Part shown: positions 32,472 to 32,594 of the stretch, piece after piece | Numbering within the stretch: the first letter of the stretch is position 1 | How the letters are laid out: each line of letters starts with the position of its first letter | Assembly: GCA_009780065.1 (NCBI GenBank) | Contig: WRAS01000009.1 | Span: 1-32,594, forward strand | Direction of reading: 5' to 3' | DNA length: 32,594 nucleotides | Source of the DNA: Bacillota bacterium | GTDB taxonomy: Bacteria > Bacillota > Clostridia > Christensenellales > UBA1242 | Made by a program: the position numbers and the translations under genes | Notes under the pieces: generated by a model | What the model was told of the DNA's origin: nothing | What the model saw: only the letters and a program-made list of their open reading frames with translations | Databases searched by the model: none

Positions 32472-32594
32472 TTATTTCTTAAAACTAGAATTAAGTGCAT
32501 TGCGTCTAAGTAAAAAGAAAACCAGGATTGCCAGTAATATAAAACATGCCGCAATTATTCCCACTATTAACCATGGAAAATTATTTGAGCCTGG
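32472..32594 (-). CDS. C-terminal membrane anchor of a surface protein (cut by window edge)
   Basis: The last 40 codons of a gene entering from the right. It encodes PGSNNFPWLIVGIIAACFI and further hydrophobic residues, then LRRNALNSSFKK and stop: a transmembrane helix with a basic cytoplasmic tail. The layout matches the C-terminus of the 1793-aa surface protein (helix, then RNSRKLKK), so a similar non-sortase surface protein is likely. The terminator at 32431-32458 follows 14 nt after the stop. Confidence 0.6.
   Translation of the reverse strand, partial: PGSNNFPWLIVGIIAACFILLAILVFFLLRRNALNSSFKK

Overview
The window reads as a chromosomal segment of an endospore-forming, AT-rich member of the Bacillota, most likely an uncultured Clostridia lineage. 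It carries the sigma-F operon (spoIIAA-spoIIAB-sigF), yqfC-yqfD and an uninterrupted sigK. Other Bacillota marks are diaminopimelate synthesis through Ddh, the conserved yqfC-yqfD-ybeY-cdd-era gene order, and large surface proteins built from Listeria-Bacteroides (InlB B) repeats. No rRNA, tRNA or CRISPR array was seen.

Layout. 1-171 is the N-terminus of a secreted protein cut by the window edge. 243-1788 is the spoIIA operon (minus strand). 1879-2621 holds a doubtful small membrane ORF and a YfcE-type phosphoesterase. 2614-6411 is an aspartate/DAP block: asd-lysC (the kinase has no ACT domain), a divergent short GltD-like flavoprotein, and ddh. 6433-9331 is yqfC-yqfD-ybeY-cdd-era, in which the cytidine deaminase homologue has lost its zinc-ligand cysteines. 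9360-11162 is mutL. 11246-19042 holds two large repeat-rich surface proteins. 19127-26068 is an apparent integrated element. 25520-29278 is mutS-miaB. 29266-31662 is a class A penicillin-binding protein, convergent with sigK (31659-32381). The right edge holds the C-terminal membrane anchor of another surface protein.

The most striking structure is at mutS. A second, diverged copy of the last ~180 codons of mutS lies at 19127-19672, 6.4 kb downstream of the intact gene. Homology between the copies stops abruptly at 26068 and 19672. The 47 bp next to that edge match at 46 positions, although the rest of the duplicated region has clearly diverged. Between the copies lie a serine recombinase, an HExxH protein whose start codon overlaps the mutS stop, an 82-aa protein and two membrane-anchored proteins of unknown function. 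The simplest reading is a mobile element that integrates inside mutS, just upstream of the Walker B codons. It would supply its own mutS 3' end, so the reading frame is rebuilt and the host's 3' end is stranded downstream. The element and two surface genes now separate mutS from mutL, which are usually adjacent.

A second pattern is in gene starts. Most genes have clear GGAG-type ribosome binding sites. Several (gltD-like, ddh, miaB, sigK, the 782-aa cargo gene, perhaps yqfC) have none, and instead show a -10-like element about 5-6 nt before the ATG, as expected of leaderless transcripts. All identifications come from reading motifs by eye; no database search was run.
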